A DNA stretch of 64,000 bases from Panopea generosa (taxonomy: Eukaryota > Mollusca > Bivalvia > Adapedonta > Hiatellidae). The stretch covers positions 81,251,556 through 81,315,555 of the forward strand of contig CM055899.1 in assembly GCA_029582155.1 (NCBI GenBank), in the 5' to 3' direction. Below the pieces are notes generated by a model, which had not been told where the DNA came from, did not search any database, and saw nothing but the letters and a program-made list of their open reading frames with translations. The position numbers were made by a program, and so were the translations under genes. Positions 12,870 through 26,600 of this stretch are shown one piece after another (the first letter of the stretch is position 1; every line of letters starts with the position of its first letter).

Positions 12870-13345
12870 TGAATTAACTCACGACGGATTTGTTATCTCC
12901 CATTCATCTCAGTTAATTGATAGATCTTCGATAATGGATTTCATCACAAACATGTTCTACTGTTTAAATGTCACATATATATGAAGAAATGGACATTTTA
13001 AAGTGCATATTTTTATATTAGTTACAAGACATTACACCTGTTAAGCTCTCCCTACATTGTTTGTTAAAAAAATTAACCTGAAATTGTTCTTGTTAGACGT
13101 CATAAAAATATACATTTACGTCATTTTTCTGACGTAAGACTATCTCTTTTTTACGGATTCCTACGACAAAATCACGTGATTAAATATTTTCATAGACGTG
13201 AAAATGAAAATATATATGCTTACGATTTTTTTCGAGATAAAAGGAAATTGATTCAGTCCCAGATTTCCGTAAGGTCATGAGAGAAAGCTGTCACGTGACA
13301 TGGGAAATATCGTATTATCTAAGAGCAGAAGTGAGAGAAACTCAA
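12870..13345 (+). repeat. ~450-bp dispersed repeat, copy 1
   Basis: It is collinear with 19970-20475. Shared landmarks, in order, are CTCCCATTCATC, GATAGATCTTCGATAAT, TGGACATTTTAAAGT, AATTACACCTGTTAA-like, GACGTCATAAA, TCTGACGTAA, TATCTCTTTTTTAC, AAATGAAAAT, GAGAAAGCT(G/A)TCACGTGACATGG and GAGCAGAA. The ORF at 12772-12984 overlaps it and is not a gene. Confidence 0.8.
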
Positions 13346-13670
13346 GTCCCCAACTGGAATATAAATATATACACTCATCCTAGATATGTTCCTTAGGAGC
13401 CATGTCTGTTGATAATGCGGGTCAACCCCTAACTTGAACGTTGTTTGTCTTAAGGTAATCAGTATTTCTACGTGTGCGATGTGCAGGGACATTATCATTT
13501 TGGCCGATCCACCAGCATGTGCAAAATGGCACCTAATGAAAGACATAGCAACGGAAAATAGCGCATTGTAATGTGCGAATCGGCTGTCGCGTTTCTAACC
13601 AACACAACTAGGTCCGTTTTACAAAGACGTGTAATTCCGCATCAAACATTTACACAGTCCCCTCTCCACC

Positions 13671-13940
13671 TTAACTTTCAGTACAAATATTATTAAACCG
13701 ATTACCTATTGCACAATACACCAATTTACGACCATCAGAGTTACTGACGTTAAATTTACAGTAAAAAGGAATGATTCCCATCGTCTTTATCAACTTAATA
13801 ATACCTCTGCACATCGCACAAGGAAGACAATCGCTCACTTTAAGACAAACAAAGTTCAGGTGATGGCTTCGCCAATGAGCAAGCGTGACTAGTTGCAATG
13901 CAAACCAAGGATACAAGCCTATAAAATTGACCACCTTCAA
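13671..13940 (-). CDS. Unassigned ORF with a C-x2-C-x2-C cluster
   Basis: This 89-codon frame opens with TTG, not ATG, and may equally be read from a splice acceptor (TTTTATAG) just inside it. It contains VSDCLPCAMCRGIIKL, which resembles the PCxxC half of zinc-dependent cytidine/adenosine deaminases. The matching HxE half is absent, however; upstream there is only HWRSHHLNF. It lies about 0.45 kb beyond the stop codon of the GS-like gene on the same strand. No homologue is recognised. It may be chance or an exon of something degraded. Confidence 0.2.
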   Translation of the reverse strand: MKVVNFIGLYPWFALQLVTLAHWRSHHLNFVCLKVSDCLPCAMCRGIIKLIKTMGIIPFYCKFNVSNSDGRKLVYCAIGNRFNNICTES

Positions 13941-14384
13941 GTAGAAATGGTTTCAACCATAGCTTGTATCAAATGGTCTAACCAATAACACATCTCGACT
14001 GTCGTGGCAATTTACATTCAAGTACAAATAGCTTATATAAAGAGGAACCCGTTAAGGATTCATACATTGAAACCAGTTGGAACATGAAGATAACGTGACA
14101 TAAGAATACCGTTATTTCATAAAAGTAGATAACAACGCTATTTACGATTTTTAAGGATCTTTTCAAATGCAATTTTACCATATGTGACATGTAAATTTGG
14201 ATAATGCAAACCAAGGACACAATTCTTTTTATTTATATTTATTTATTTCCTTCCCAGAATTGTTTATCAAAACAAAAAGAATGACACAAACTAATTTTGT
14301 CTTCGGGTCAAGCTAGAACTGACAAAGGTTTATGTATGTATATTATCTCTGCCCATTTCATTGGCGATGATCAATCTGCTCTGT

Positions 14385-14673
14385 TCATTTACGCAGTGTG
14401 GCTTTAAGAAATACATGACAGACGTCATATGGATTAGCATCTCCAGAAACTCGTCTTTCCTCAAAGTAGCCTTTACCATTTTGTGAAACATGTAAAGGAA
14501 TTCTAACACTGCTTTTAAACTTTTCTCCAACTGTGCATACAAACTCATCTGACTTTGATACGTAATCTCCGGACAGTCGCCATACTGCATCCATTCCATT
14601 ACTCAAGTCATACTTCTTAAGCAGATCTTCTTGTGAATGCATTGAGAGATTTTCTATTGCTTCTAGTATATAC
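14385..14673 (-). CDS. glul-like: GS-like gene, last coding exon
   Basis: The acceptor TATTTTAG is at 14681-14674. The first base completes a Lys codon begun in the previous exon, giving DGGYK|YILEAIENLS. The exon then encodes VWRLSG (Arg of the RLTG site), SSVRIPL, GYFEERRVSG and NPYDV, ending ATLRK and TGA at 14387-14385. Compared with animal GS, the Arg after IP and the ANR triplet are lost. Confidence 0.85.
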
Positions 14674-17600
14674 CTAAAATATATGATAAAATATCATTAT
14701 ATTGTTCATTCGTTAATTATCTATACAGTGCGAACATATGCTGATGTTTAGACATATTTTGATGGAGGGAATATTTTGTGCTGTAACTTTAAATTATCTT
14801 TCTTGATATCTACCTGGGTATACCAAATATTCCAAAAATTAGTAAACTGCTGGTCACCACCTACCTCCAAAACTGAATTACAATTATGCATTTTTTCACG
14901 TCTTATTAAAAATTGTTTTATTCATATAATATATTTGCTCGTACCATTACGAATATGCGTTTTGTTATTAAAACTTATGTTAATATTGGAGTTATTCAAG
15001 TAAATATAGTATTCATTACCATGCAACTATAACAGAAAATTAGTATAAGGTTATTATACAGTTCACTGTACAGTATGGATTTATATTGAATGCTGTGGTA
15101 AAAGGTAAAAACCTGTATTGGACGAGACTCCGCAGGCGCCGAGTCCAATACAGGTTTTCAACACAACATTGACGAGTACAATAAAGTACATATTGTACAG
15201 TGGACTGTGTAATGACCTTTTTATTATTAACCTCGAGTTCTTTTCATATGAAACACAATATCAGATTACTATTTTATAAAAACAATTTACTTTAACCACT
15301 GGTAATTTTCTTTAAACTACGGAAAAATAACACGTAGTTGATGTTTATCACATTTTTTTGTTAATAGTTATGTTGACTCTTTTAAATAGATATATCAATA
15401 TTAATTTTATTCCTTTATCACAGCGGTTTTCCTTTTTAAATTCATTTTTGTTTTTAAATTAAATTTTTTAAGTATCTATTAATATGTTTTGGAATAATAT
15501 ATACTACAATTTCTCAAATAAATGTATGTTGTTTGTTGTTTCAAACGACACAATATTCATTTGGAGTGCCTCAGTGATTTTGTCTATATGTTATATCTGA
15601 GATATGATGAGTATTTATATAATAAGAGTTACCATTCCTTAACGTCCAATACGAAATTATTATCGATTTTCGGGATGGTCGAACCATCCGATACTAAAAA
15701 TCTATCCGGATTTTCGGGACGCTTCCGGTTTGAAGCGTACAATACTGATTTCTTACGTACAATCACGTGGTACAAATGCTCGAAGCTCATTGAGTAGCTA
15801 TTTTAGGTGGATAATTATTATTTATATTTACTTGTATCCACCATCGTTTCTCATCTGCTTTGTACTAAAATTGACATGTAATGTACAACGAGTGCCAGTA
15901 GATTTTATACATTGAGGATTAGAAAACGTCATTCCAACTCCATGCATCTCACATAATCTTTGTAATATATATCTGGAGACGTGCAGCTGATCAGCAGCCT
16001 CCATTGCAGGCAATGGTCCGGTCTGATATTCCCACTGAAATCAGATAACATACCGCTTACGTAAATGCAAATGATGCTAGTTTCAAAATGAAAACATATA
16101 TCAAATAATGGTTTTAACATATGTATGTGTTCAATTGTTTATTTGCACTATACATGTACCATTAATTCAAGTATTGAGCGTTTAAATATCATTCTAATTC
16201 ACATTTGACCCCATTGCATAGTTTACTCTCTATCTATATTTTGAATCCATTGCATATATAACTCTCTATTTAGAGTCAATTTACTACGTGTCTTCACTTT
16301 TATTTAATCTGATAGCAAAATACGTTTAGAATAAAAAGAAGCAAGTCAGGCAAACTTTATTTCCAAATCGATGTAATAATACAAGCTCATCTTCTGACAA
16401 TATATCACCGACAAATTAGCTGACAGCTGACAGACAAGCATAGATACTATCAAGCATTGTTTTCATTTCATTTCAATATGTTGTGGATGGTTTTTATTTT
16501 AATGTGGTCATGTTACTCTATGGAGAGGTTCCTATTAATTCTGATATGGTTTGATGCTATTCTACTGTTGTCATGTTACTCTATGATGAGGTTCCCATTA
16601 ATTCTGATATGGTTTGATGCTTTTTCTACTGTTGTCATGTTACTCTATGATGAGGTTCCTATTAATTCTGATATGGTTTGTTCCTATTCTACTGTTGTCA
16701 TGTTACTCTATGATCAGGTTCCCATTATTTCAGATATGGTTTGATGCTATTCTACTGTTGTCATGTTACTCTATGATCAGGTTCCCATTAATTCTGATAT
16801 GGTTTGATGCTATTCTACTGTTGTCATGTTACTCTATGGTGAGGTTCCTATTAATTCTGATATGGTTTGATGCTATTCTATTGTTGTCAGTTTAAAGAAC
16901 AATGTGATTCAGTGGCATTCTGATGTGGTATAAAAAGTGGTATAATTATAATATTTAGTATAAATTGTGACTATTCGGTGAATTAAATCATTGTATTTGA
17001 ATTAGACTTGCCAATTGAATAACGTATATTTTCTATATATAAATGGTCGAAAATGTCTCAGCGTCATCAAACATATCCGAGTAACGATTCAGTTTAAACT
17101 TAATTGCAGGCTATTATAATTATGTATTCAATAAAGAATTAGACCATACATCTAGTTCAGGTGTTGCCAGTAACCAGTGTTGGTTAACAGAACTTAAACC
17201 TTTGATACCTGATCTTGATATCGAGGACGTCTGGCGAAGACGAAATCCTACCAAAACAGAATTGACATTCTCACGTGTGTTCGCAGAAGCGAGAATCGAT
17301 TATTTTCTTTGTAATAAAGCAATTGATAATGAGATAGATAAAGTACGCCTCTTTCAATAATCGGACCATAAATGCATGTGTTTTAGAAAAATCGGAATAT
17401 AAGGAGATAATAACAACTAAGAACAAAGAGTATATTGATAAATGAAATAAATAAGTATAATTCGAAAGCATAATGGTGGGACTTAACTAAACGTAAAATA
17501 AAATCAGTTTCAATGGACTTCTGTAAAGAACAGTCAGAAAAAAATGCGCTATTCGAGGTGTAATCCCCACCATTGATTTTTGTTCTTTATTCTATAGTAA

Positions 17601-20600
17601 ATAATAAAAGTTTGAAGGCTTGTCATTCATAGAGAGTGCCAAATGAAAGAAGTGAAACCTACATTTTACTGTTTATCAACCTCTGCACTATCAAAATATG
17701 ATGAGAAATGTAGGGGTCATGTGTCATATAAGAGATTTTTTTCTGCTCAGTGTGTACACTGGTGACAAAGTGAAAGTAGACTTCCGAAATCATGAATTCA
17801 TACCCCAATTTTCAAGCATCGTTTTTTTTTCTAAATTCACAATTCAAGCATGACAATGCTATCAAAATGTTCAAAATACATCAACAATGCCATTCAAATA
17901 AAAAAATGAGCATTAAAATAAGGAAAATGCATTTTTAAAGAAGAATAATTGAGGATTATTTATAACCGCCATTATGCGACTACCCCACGGAAGCACTTCC
18001 TTTTTGCAATGGTGGTACTATGCCTATAAGGAAACTATTTTTTTTTAATTTCATAATTACCTCTTTTTTACTAAGTACTATCAATATGAAGTAATACTGC
18101 CAAGTTGCAGGCATTAAATACTGGAACTTTTGTCAAATACCACTTTTTACATGATCATTATATACAGGCGCGAGATGTTGACCGACATGCAATTTTGATG
18201 TGTTTGACTAATTTTACCAAAAACATTTTTTCTTTACCTAATTCCATTAAAATTTTTACACCAAAATAGTCTCATGATACACCGAAGACATTATCTTACA
18301 AAAATACATTATTCAATACAATGTACATACTAAAAATTGCACATTTAAATCATCCAAAATAAAAAATCTTCAAAATTTTGTGATTTTTCAAGAAATTTCA
18401 ATGTAAATATGCACATATATGCTTTGTTTGAGGCATAAACTTGCCAAAATGTTGTTTTTTATGAAGCAAATGTCTCCAATTTGTCATTTAAGACTATGAG
18501 AGTGTAAAAAAGAGGTTATTTTACCTACAATTAACATTTTGGAAAATCACCCCCATTTCACTCAAGTCTCTCTTATAGGTGTAACCCCACCATTGATTTT
18601 TGTTCTTTATTCTATAGTAAATAATAAAAGTTTGAAGGATTGTCATTCATAGAGAGTGCCAAATGAAAGAAGTGAAACCTACAATTTACTGTTTGTCAAC
18701 CTCTGCACTATCAAAATATGATGAGAAAAGTAGGGGTCATGTGTCATATAAGAGATTTTTTTCTGCTCAGTGTGTACACTGGTGACAAAGTGAAAGTAGA
18801 CTTCCGAAATCATGAATTCATATCCCAATTTTCAAGCATCATTTTTTTTTTCTAAATTCACAATTCAAGCATGACAATGCTATCAAAATGTTCAAAATAC
18901 ATCAACAATGCCATTCAAATAAAAAAAATTTAGCATTAGAATAAGGAAAATGCATTTATAAAGAAGAAGAATTGAGGATTATTTATAACGCCATTATGCG
19001 ACTACCCCACGGAAGCACTTCCTTTTTTGCAATGGTGGTACTATGCCTCGAACACATTGAAAAACAGATACAAGATTTCATAATATAACATACTATAAAA
19101 AATTGCCAATTTTCAATAAACATTCAAAACAAAATAAACATTACTATGAACTGCAAACAAACACCGGAAAAATAAGACCTAAGGTTAACTTTATAGAGAA
19201 AAATCAAAATTATTCTAAAAAGTTTTAAAAAGTATGGTCCAAAATAAAATGCTCTAAATGGGACTTAAAATTTGATATATCCTCTATTTTGAACGAACAA
19301 GTTCACTTGTACAAAAGAGATTGACATCCGTAGGAATAGGCTCTGCTAGAAATATATTATCTTACTTAATAAAAAAGTGAAAACGGATATGTCCGTGACC
19401 TAAAACTTGTAAAAATTACTGCAATGTCTAATAGTTAGAAACTTATTTCCTGTAGCTGTGGAGGAAAACTTGAAATTCAGTTAAACGAAAACATTGAATG
19501 TGAAATTTTGAAGGCAATACATAATAGTTACCAAACAGTAATATTTAATATATAAGCGACACAAACGATAGGTGATAAGTCATTAAGTCAGTATGACCTC
19601 TCTATCAGAAAATGATGTTTCCATCAGCAAGATGAATGTTATCATTTGAGTAATCGCCTTCTTGTTTAATTATTGAGTTATATATACATCCACTGACACT
19701 TTTCGATAGCCATGGACTACCCAGATAGACATTTAAGGCTATTTGGGACAACGTTTTCTGAGTGTATACTGCAGATACGTTCATATCAGCAGAGATAAAG
19801 TATGTATAAGATAGTGTATAAGAATCCATGATGAGCATCCTTGTGGGATAGAAATATCTCACCCAAGAGGTCGAAACTACATGCAGGGGCGAGGCTCTGC
19901 CGAGTTCCCTGCATGTAATTTTGACCAAGATGATGAGATTTTTCTATCCCACATGGATAAATTCATGATGATTATTTTCTCCCATTCATCGTAGTAACAT
20001 GATAGATCTTCGATAATTCTTCATCGCAAAACTATTCTACTGTTTTTAATGTGTGTGTAACGCCAAAATGGACATTTTAAAGTACATTTTAAAAGTATGT
20101 ACTAGAAATTACACCTGTTAATTTCTCCGCACGTTGTTTGTTTAAATAATTCACTTCAAATATAACATTTACTCTGACATTTTTCTTGTAGGTAAGCAAG
20201 ACGTCATAAATATAAAGGTTAACATCATTATTCTGACGTAACGTCTATCTCTTTTTTACAGTTTCCTAAGACAAAATCAGGTTTTAAAATATTTTCGTAG
20301 ACATGAAAATGAAAATGTATATGATTACGATTTGTTGATAAAGAAATAGATTACAAACAATGATTTAGTCACAGATTTTCGTGAGGCCGTGTGAGAAAGC
20401 TATCACGTGACATGGAATATATAGTTTTCCTCCATAGGGAAGCCCGTCTGTTCTATGAGCAGAAATGGGAGAAATTATTAATCCTTCAATAATTCCAAGA
20501 GGCAACGAGGATTAACCTGTCATGATATACGTAAAATATATTTTTTCTCAAATGAATAAGAAAGGAACAAAAGTTATATTTGATGGTCATGCAGATAAAT

Positions 20601-23600
20601 CTTCAATTTGAGACACGACATTGGCCAAATAGTGCACAATATATGATAAAAGAATCCCCTGAAGCGTACAACGCAATAAAAAGAGGACAACGACTGACTC
20701 GGTTATATTGAGTCTGTGGATAAGGGTTACGAAATATACATCCCGAGAACTGCCTTAAAATATAAGGCAACTTTTTGAGACGACAGCAACACGGCATTCT
20801 TTATTAAAGACTGCAAATGTATAGGGAGACATGACTGCGAAAATAAAAATACCGCACTTAGCAGACAGTGTTTATTTAACTTTAATAAAAAGACGACAAT
20901 CATCCGGGGATACCGATATTTTCAACAGATGTTGAGTCATCCAAATAATAGCCTTCTGTGATTATACTTGCTGATTAAATGGTGTTAATATGCTAGGTAT
21001 TATGCTTACAAAGTTCACATGAAGTCAGAGATGAAACATACCATGAAGAAATCAATAAATACATGGGAGATTATTTTCACCAAAAACACACACGTTGGCT
21101 TTATGTATGCAATACTATATGATGCCTTCTTGCAATTTATAAATGTGAAATACTTTACACTATACATGACAATGAAATGTTCGACTAAACTGAATTTGCA
21201 ATTAATCAATGAATCTTCAGAAAAAAAACTATATTTTGTCTGGCTGGAAATATGGTGAAATAAAATTAAACTCTAGACTGCCATTTTTTGGTTATATTTT
21301 TATAAGAAAATGCATGTTATGAAATTTATATTTATAACTGAGGTTGTATGACGTAAATCTGTACATTATATTATTTTATACATGTGCGATTAGTGTCAGT
21401 GATGGCTTCAGATAAAGCATTCAACAGTTTAATAATAATTAATTTTGAATTAAGGTTTAGATGAATATGTTATTGTTCAATTACAGCAAACTTTTTGATA
21501 TATTTCGAAGCAATATGTGTTACTTAGAAACATGTTTTTCTTTTCTGTCACGGTCGAACTATAATAATCGCAGATCTGCTGATTGAGTTATGTAAAAGGG
21601 GCATTTTCACATGTTGCAGATATAGAATTAAACATATATTGCCACTATTAGTTTTTTTATTGATAAACAAATTATAAGGATGGAGTATAATCTATTGCAG
21701 GAAACAAGAAAAGGTGTAACATAATAAGTGATGATCTTTTTAAAGAATAAACATTTTTTCATATAAGTAATGGGTTATAATTGAAACAGCACTTTCCCTT
21801 TGTTTGCTAGCTGTACATTTGATTCATGTTTAGCAAAAATATTTGGTAATATGAAAAATCAGCATAGAAACATTGTGTTGCATAAATTTAAGCACGCTTT
21901 AAGCTAAATTTATTACAGATGTACTAGATGAAATAGGTGGGCGTGGTAATTTTACATGCTTAAACGGCACATTTCAATACATTAATGTTCAAAGTATCTA
22001 TAATGAGTTACTTTTTTGGTAAGACACGTTTTGTTACAAACTAAATATCCTAGAAAATAACAGTTTTAGGTGTAAAACAGTGGATTATACACAACTAGTA
22101 GCATAGATGACCTTTTCAATTCTCAACGATTACAGTTTGGTGGCTACTTGCGGAAGGACGGTGGTTCTACTCAGTCTGACTCAGTCTGAGGTCTTCCTCC
22201 ACCAGTAAAACTGGATATGCCATCTATAACCTGAAATGTGTTGAAAATGACGTTAAACCCCATTCAAAAAAAAAAAAAAAAAAAAAGTTTGGTGGTATGT
22301 TTTAACTAATATAAATAAACTTCCCTATCGTTCGTTTGAAGTAAACTTTTGATATGTTTTCCAGCAATATATGTAAACAAAAAGATGAGCTTATAAACAT
22401 TCGGTTGCAATTTTGTCCAAGTTGGCATAAAATGGTTTAAGATTCACATTAAAATAGTTAAATAGTGGGATAATTATCCATGTTCAAAAGTCACAGTATA
22501 AATATATCATGGTTCTAAATAACCAAAAATGTGTTATTTTTATGATAGAAAAATTAAAGTTGTGGTGACCTTTTTAAAGCTTTATTATTTTTTAGTTAGT
22601 TGGCATGTTTGAACATGTTAAAAACAAGCTTTCCTATCGTCCGATAGCGGTAATTATTTAATATGTTAATATATGTAAATGTCGCCCTGGTTATTGTTTC
22701 ACAGATTGATATTTAAAATGTGAAGTAAACCTTCTTTCAATTACGCGTGTCCAATATGTCTGTTACCACTGAGCCTTCTGTATGTGTATATATTTTTGTG
22801 TGAGGTCACAGTTTACTTCTGAATTAATCGTTTTGGATTCTTCTAACTCAAATAACATAAATAATTATGTGCAACAAGCCCACCAGAACCCATATATGTT
22901 TTTGTCTTGCTCTACTGGACTTCAATATGTTAATACCCGACTTCAGCCATTAATTATTTAGTCTTTTTTTTAAGGAAGATTTTATAATAATGATAAGTAA
23001 ATGAATTAACGCCTTTGTGACAAGTCGTAAGTACTATAATTATTATTACCAGAACGAAATACGTTTATTTTTTTAAATTTGTAATTAATGAAACACCTGT
23101 ATTTTAGGACATGTGTCTTGATTTCTAAATGTATGTTTTATATATGTACAAACTACCAAACCCGTAACTATGGTATTATAATTATATTACTGTAATTATA
23201 AATTAACTGAAATATATCAATCAATATACATAGTATACGATGTTGAACGTACATGTTCATGTGGATACCTGTTATATTCTTTCTCAAAATTTAAATATAA
23301 CATACATTGAAATATAATGATGAAAGTGGACAACAATACATACTGTGTCATTTTCTAACGCAAATGGCATCGACGTCGGAGTCGGTGTGGTGCTTATCGC
23401 ATCAAAATGTTAATTTACTACTAAGGAATGGAAGTAACTTCATAAATGTGTTTAGTGGCAACATTGGAACGACAAGTTACTACATCATAATGTAAAATAT
23501 CAACGGAGAATGATATAAGAATGAAACCTTACCACATATATGTAAGATTATGAAGTAACCACGTCAGATTGACAAAGAACCAAATCAGAATATAATTAAG

Positions 23601-26600
23601 CCATTTTAAAATGAAAACAAATCACACCATACCGATAAGTGACCACCTCAGTATATACATCGACACCGAATATTATAAGAATAACAACAAACCATATCGG
23701 AATGAAAAGGTATCCAATACGATTGATAACGAAACACAGAAGAACGGTTACAAATCACTATATAATCTAAATTTATCATACAATAATGATAAAGAACAAC
23801 AATAAGCAGTTACCACATACGAATGACAGCAAACCACATCAGAAGGCAAAGGGGACATATGTTAAGTGCCCATATTATACTGACAAATAACCGAACCTTA
23901 ATGAAAATTGACTACATCATATTGTAAACTGAGCACATCAGAATGACATTGATTCACACAAAAATGTCGACGAAACACATCAAAATGAAAATGATATAAT
24001 GAGATCACAGTCATCAAAAAACGAACAACGCGATTATCTAAAAAGATCATAAAAGAATCACAACGAACCAAACAAAAATGGAAAAGCACCACATCATGTA
24101 AAATGATAACTACATTAATAGTGGCCACATCGTCATTTAAAGTGGCCACACAACATCATTAAAAGTGCGCACACAACATCATTAAAAGTGGCCACACAAT
24201 ATCATTAAAAATGGCCACACAACATCATTACAAGTGCCCATACACCATCATTAAAAGTGGCCACACAATATCATTAAAAGTGGCCACACACCATCATTAA
24301 AAGTGGCCACACAACATCATTAAAAGTGGCCACACATCATCATTAAAAGTGCCAATACACCATTATTAAAAGTGGCCACACAACATCATTAAAAGTGACC
24401 TCACATCATCATTAAAAGTGGCCACAAAATATCATTAAAAGTGCCCATACACCATCATTAAAAGTGGCCACACAACATTATTAACAGTGGCCACACAACA
24501 TCATTAAAAGTGCCCATACACCATCATTAAAAGTGGCCACACATCATCATTAAAAGTGGCCATACAACATCATTAAAAGTGGCTACACAATATCATTAAA
24601 AGTGACCACACAACATCATTAAAAGTGGCCACACACCATCATTAAAAGTGCCCATACACCATCATTAAAAGTGGCCACACATCATCATTAAAAGTGGCAA
24701 CACAACATCATTAAAAGTGCCCATACACCATCATTAAAATTGGCCACACAACATCATTAAAAGTGCCCATACACCATCATTAAAAGTGTCCATACAACAT
24801 CATTAAAAGTGGCCACACAACCATATTAAAAGTGGCCGCACATCATCATTAAAAGCGGCCACACAATATCATTAAAAGTGCACATATACCATCATTAAAA
24901 GTGGCCACATATCATCATTAAAAGTGCCCACACAACATCATTAAAAGAGCCCATACACCATCATTAAAAGTGGCAACAAAACATCATTAAAAGTGCTCAT
25001 ACACCATCATTAAAAGTGGCCACACAACATCATTAAAAATGGCCATACAACATCATTAAAAGTGGCCACACAACAACATTAAAAGTGCCCATACACCATC
25101 ATTAAAATTGGCCACATAACATCATTAAAAGTGGCCACACATCATCAATAAAAGTGCGCACACAACATCATTAAAAGTGGCCACACAATATCATTAAAAA
25201 TGGCCACACATCATCAATAAAAGTGCGCACACAACATCATTAAAAGTGGCCACACAATATCATTAAAAGTGGCCACACAACATCATTAAAAGTGCCCATA
25301 CACCATCATTAAAAGTGGCCACACAATATCATTAAAAGTGGCCACATATCATCATTAAAAGTGGTCACACAACATCATTAAAAGTGGCCACACATCATCA
25401 TTAAAAGTGCCAATACACCATTATTAAAAGTGGCCACACATCATCATTAAAAGTGGCCACACAACATCATTAAAAGTGGCCACACAATATCATTAAAAGT
25501 GACGACACAACATCATTAAAAGTGCCCACACACCATCATTAAAAGTGCCCATACACCATCATTAAAAGTGGCCACACATCATCATTAAAAGTGGCCACAC
25601 AACAACATTAAAAGTGCCCATACACCATCATTAAAATTGGCCACACAACATCATTAAAAGTGCCCATACACCATCATTTAAAGTGTCCACACAACATCAT
25701 TAAAAGTGGCCACACATCATCATTAAAAGTGGCCACAAAACATCATTAACAGTGCCCATAAACCATCATTAAAAGTGGCCACACAACACCATTAAAAGTG
25801 GCCACACAACATCATTAAAAGTGCCCATACACCATCATTAAAAGTGGCCACACATCATCATTAAAAGTGGCCACACAACATCATTAAAAGTGGCCACACA
25901 ATATCATTAAAAGTGACCACACAACATCATTAAAAGTGGCCACACACCATCATTAAAAGTGCCCATACACCAACATTAAAAGTGGCCACACATCATCATT
26001 AAAAGTGGCAACACAACATCAATAAAAGTGCCCATACACCATCATTAAAATTGGCCACACAACATCATTAAAAGTGCCCATACACCATTATTAAAAATGT
26101 CCACACAACATCATTAAAAGTGGCCACACAACCATATTAAAAGTGGCCGCACATCATCATTAAAAGTGGCCACACAATATTATTAAAAGTGCACATATAC
26201 CATCATTAAAAGTGGCCACACATCATCATTAAAAGTGGCCACTCAACATCATTAAAAGAGCCCATACACCATCATTAAAAGTGGCCACACAACATCATTA
26301 AAAGTGCTCATACACCATCATTAAAAGTGGCCACACAACATCATTAAAAATGGCCACACAACATCATTAAAAGTGGCCACACAATATCATTAAAAGTGGC
26401 AACACATCATCATTAAAAGTGGCCACATAACATCATTAAAAGTGGCCACACATCATCATTAAAAGTGCCCACACAACATCATTAAAAGTGGCCACAAAAC
26501 ATCATTAAAAGTGGCCATACACCATCATTAAAAGTGGCCACACAACATCAATAAAAGTGGCCACACAACATCATTAAAAGTGGCCACACAATATCATTAA

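Noticed and set aside
14330-14599. Minus-strand ORF of 89 codons
   Set aside because: Out-of-frame shadow of the last GS-like exon.
16457-16895. Two ORFs encoding hydrophobic 21-residue repeats
   Set aside because: Explained by the 63-bp tandem repeat. No start context, splice signal or conserved domain.
17556-19048. LTR retrotransposon with ~470-bp LTRs
   Set aside because: The direct copies have inverted-repeat ends (AGG...CCT) rather than TG...CA. The 551-bp interior has no gag/pol, primer-binding site or polypurine tract.
20603-20797. Minus-strand ORF with Cys-rich start, possible relative of 13671-13940
   Set aside because: Both follow copies of the same dispersed repeat, but neither DNA nor protein aligns beyond a few residues.
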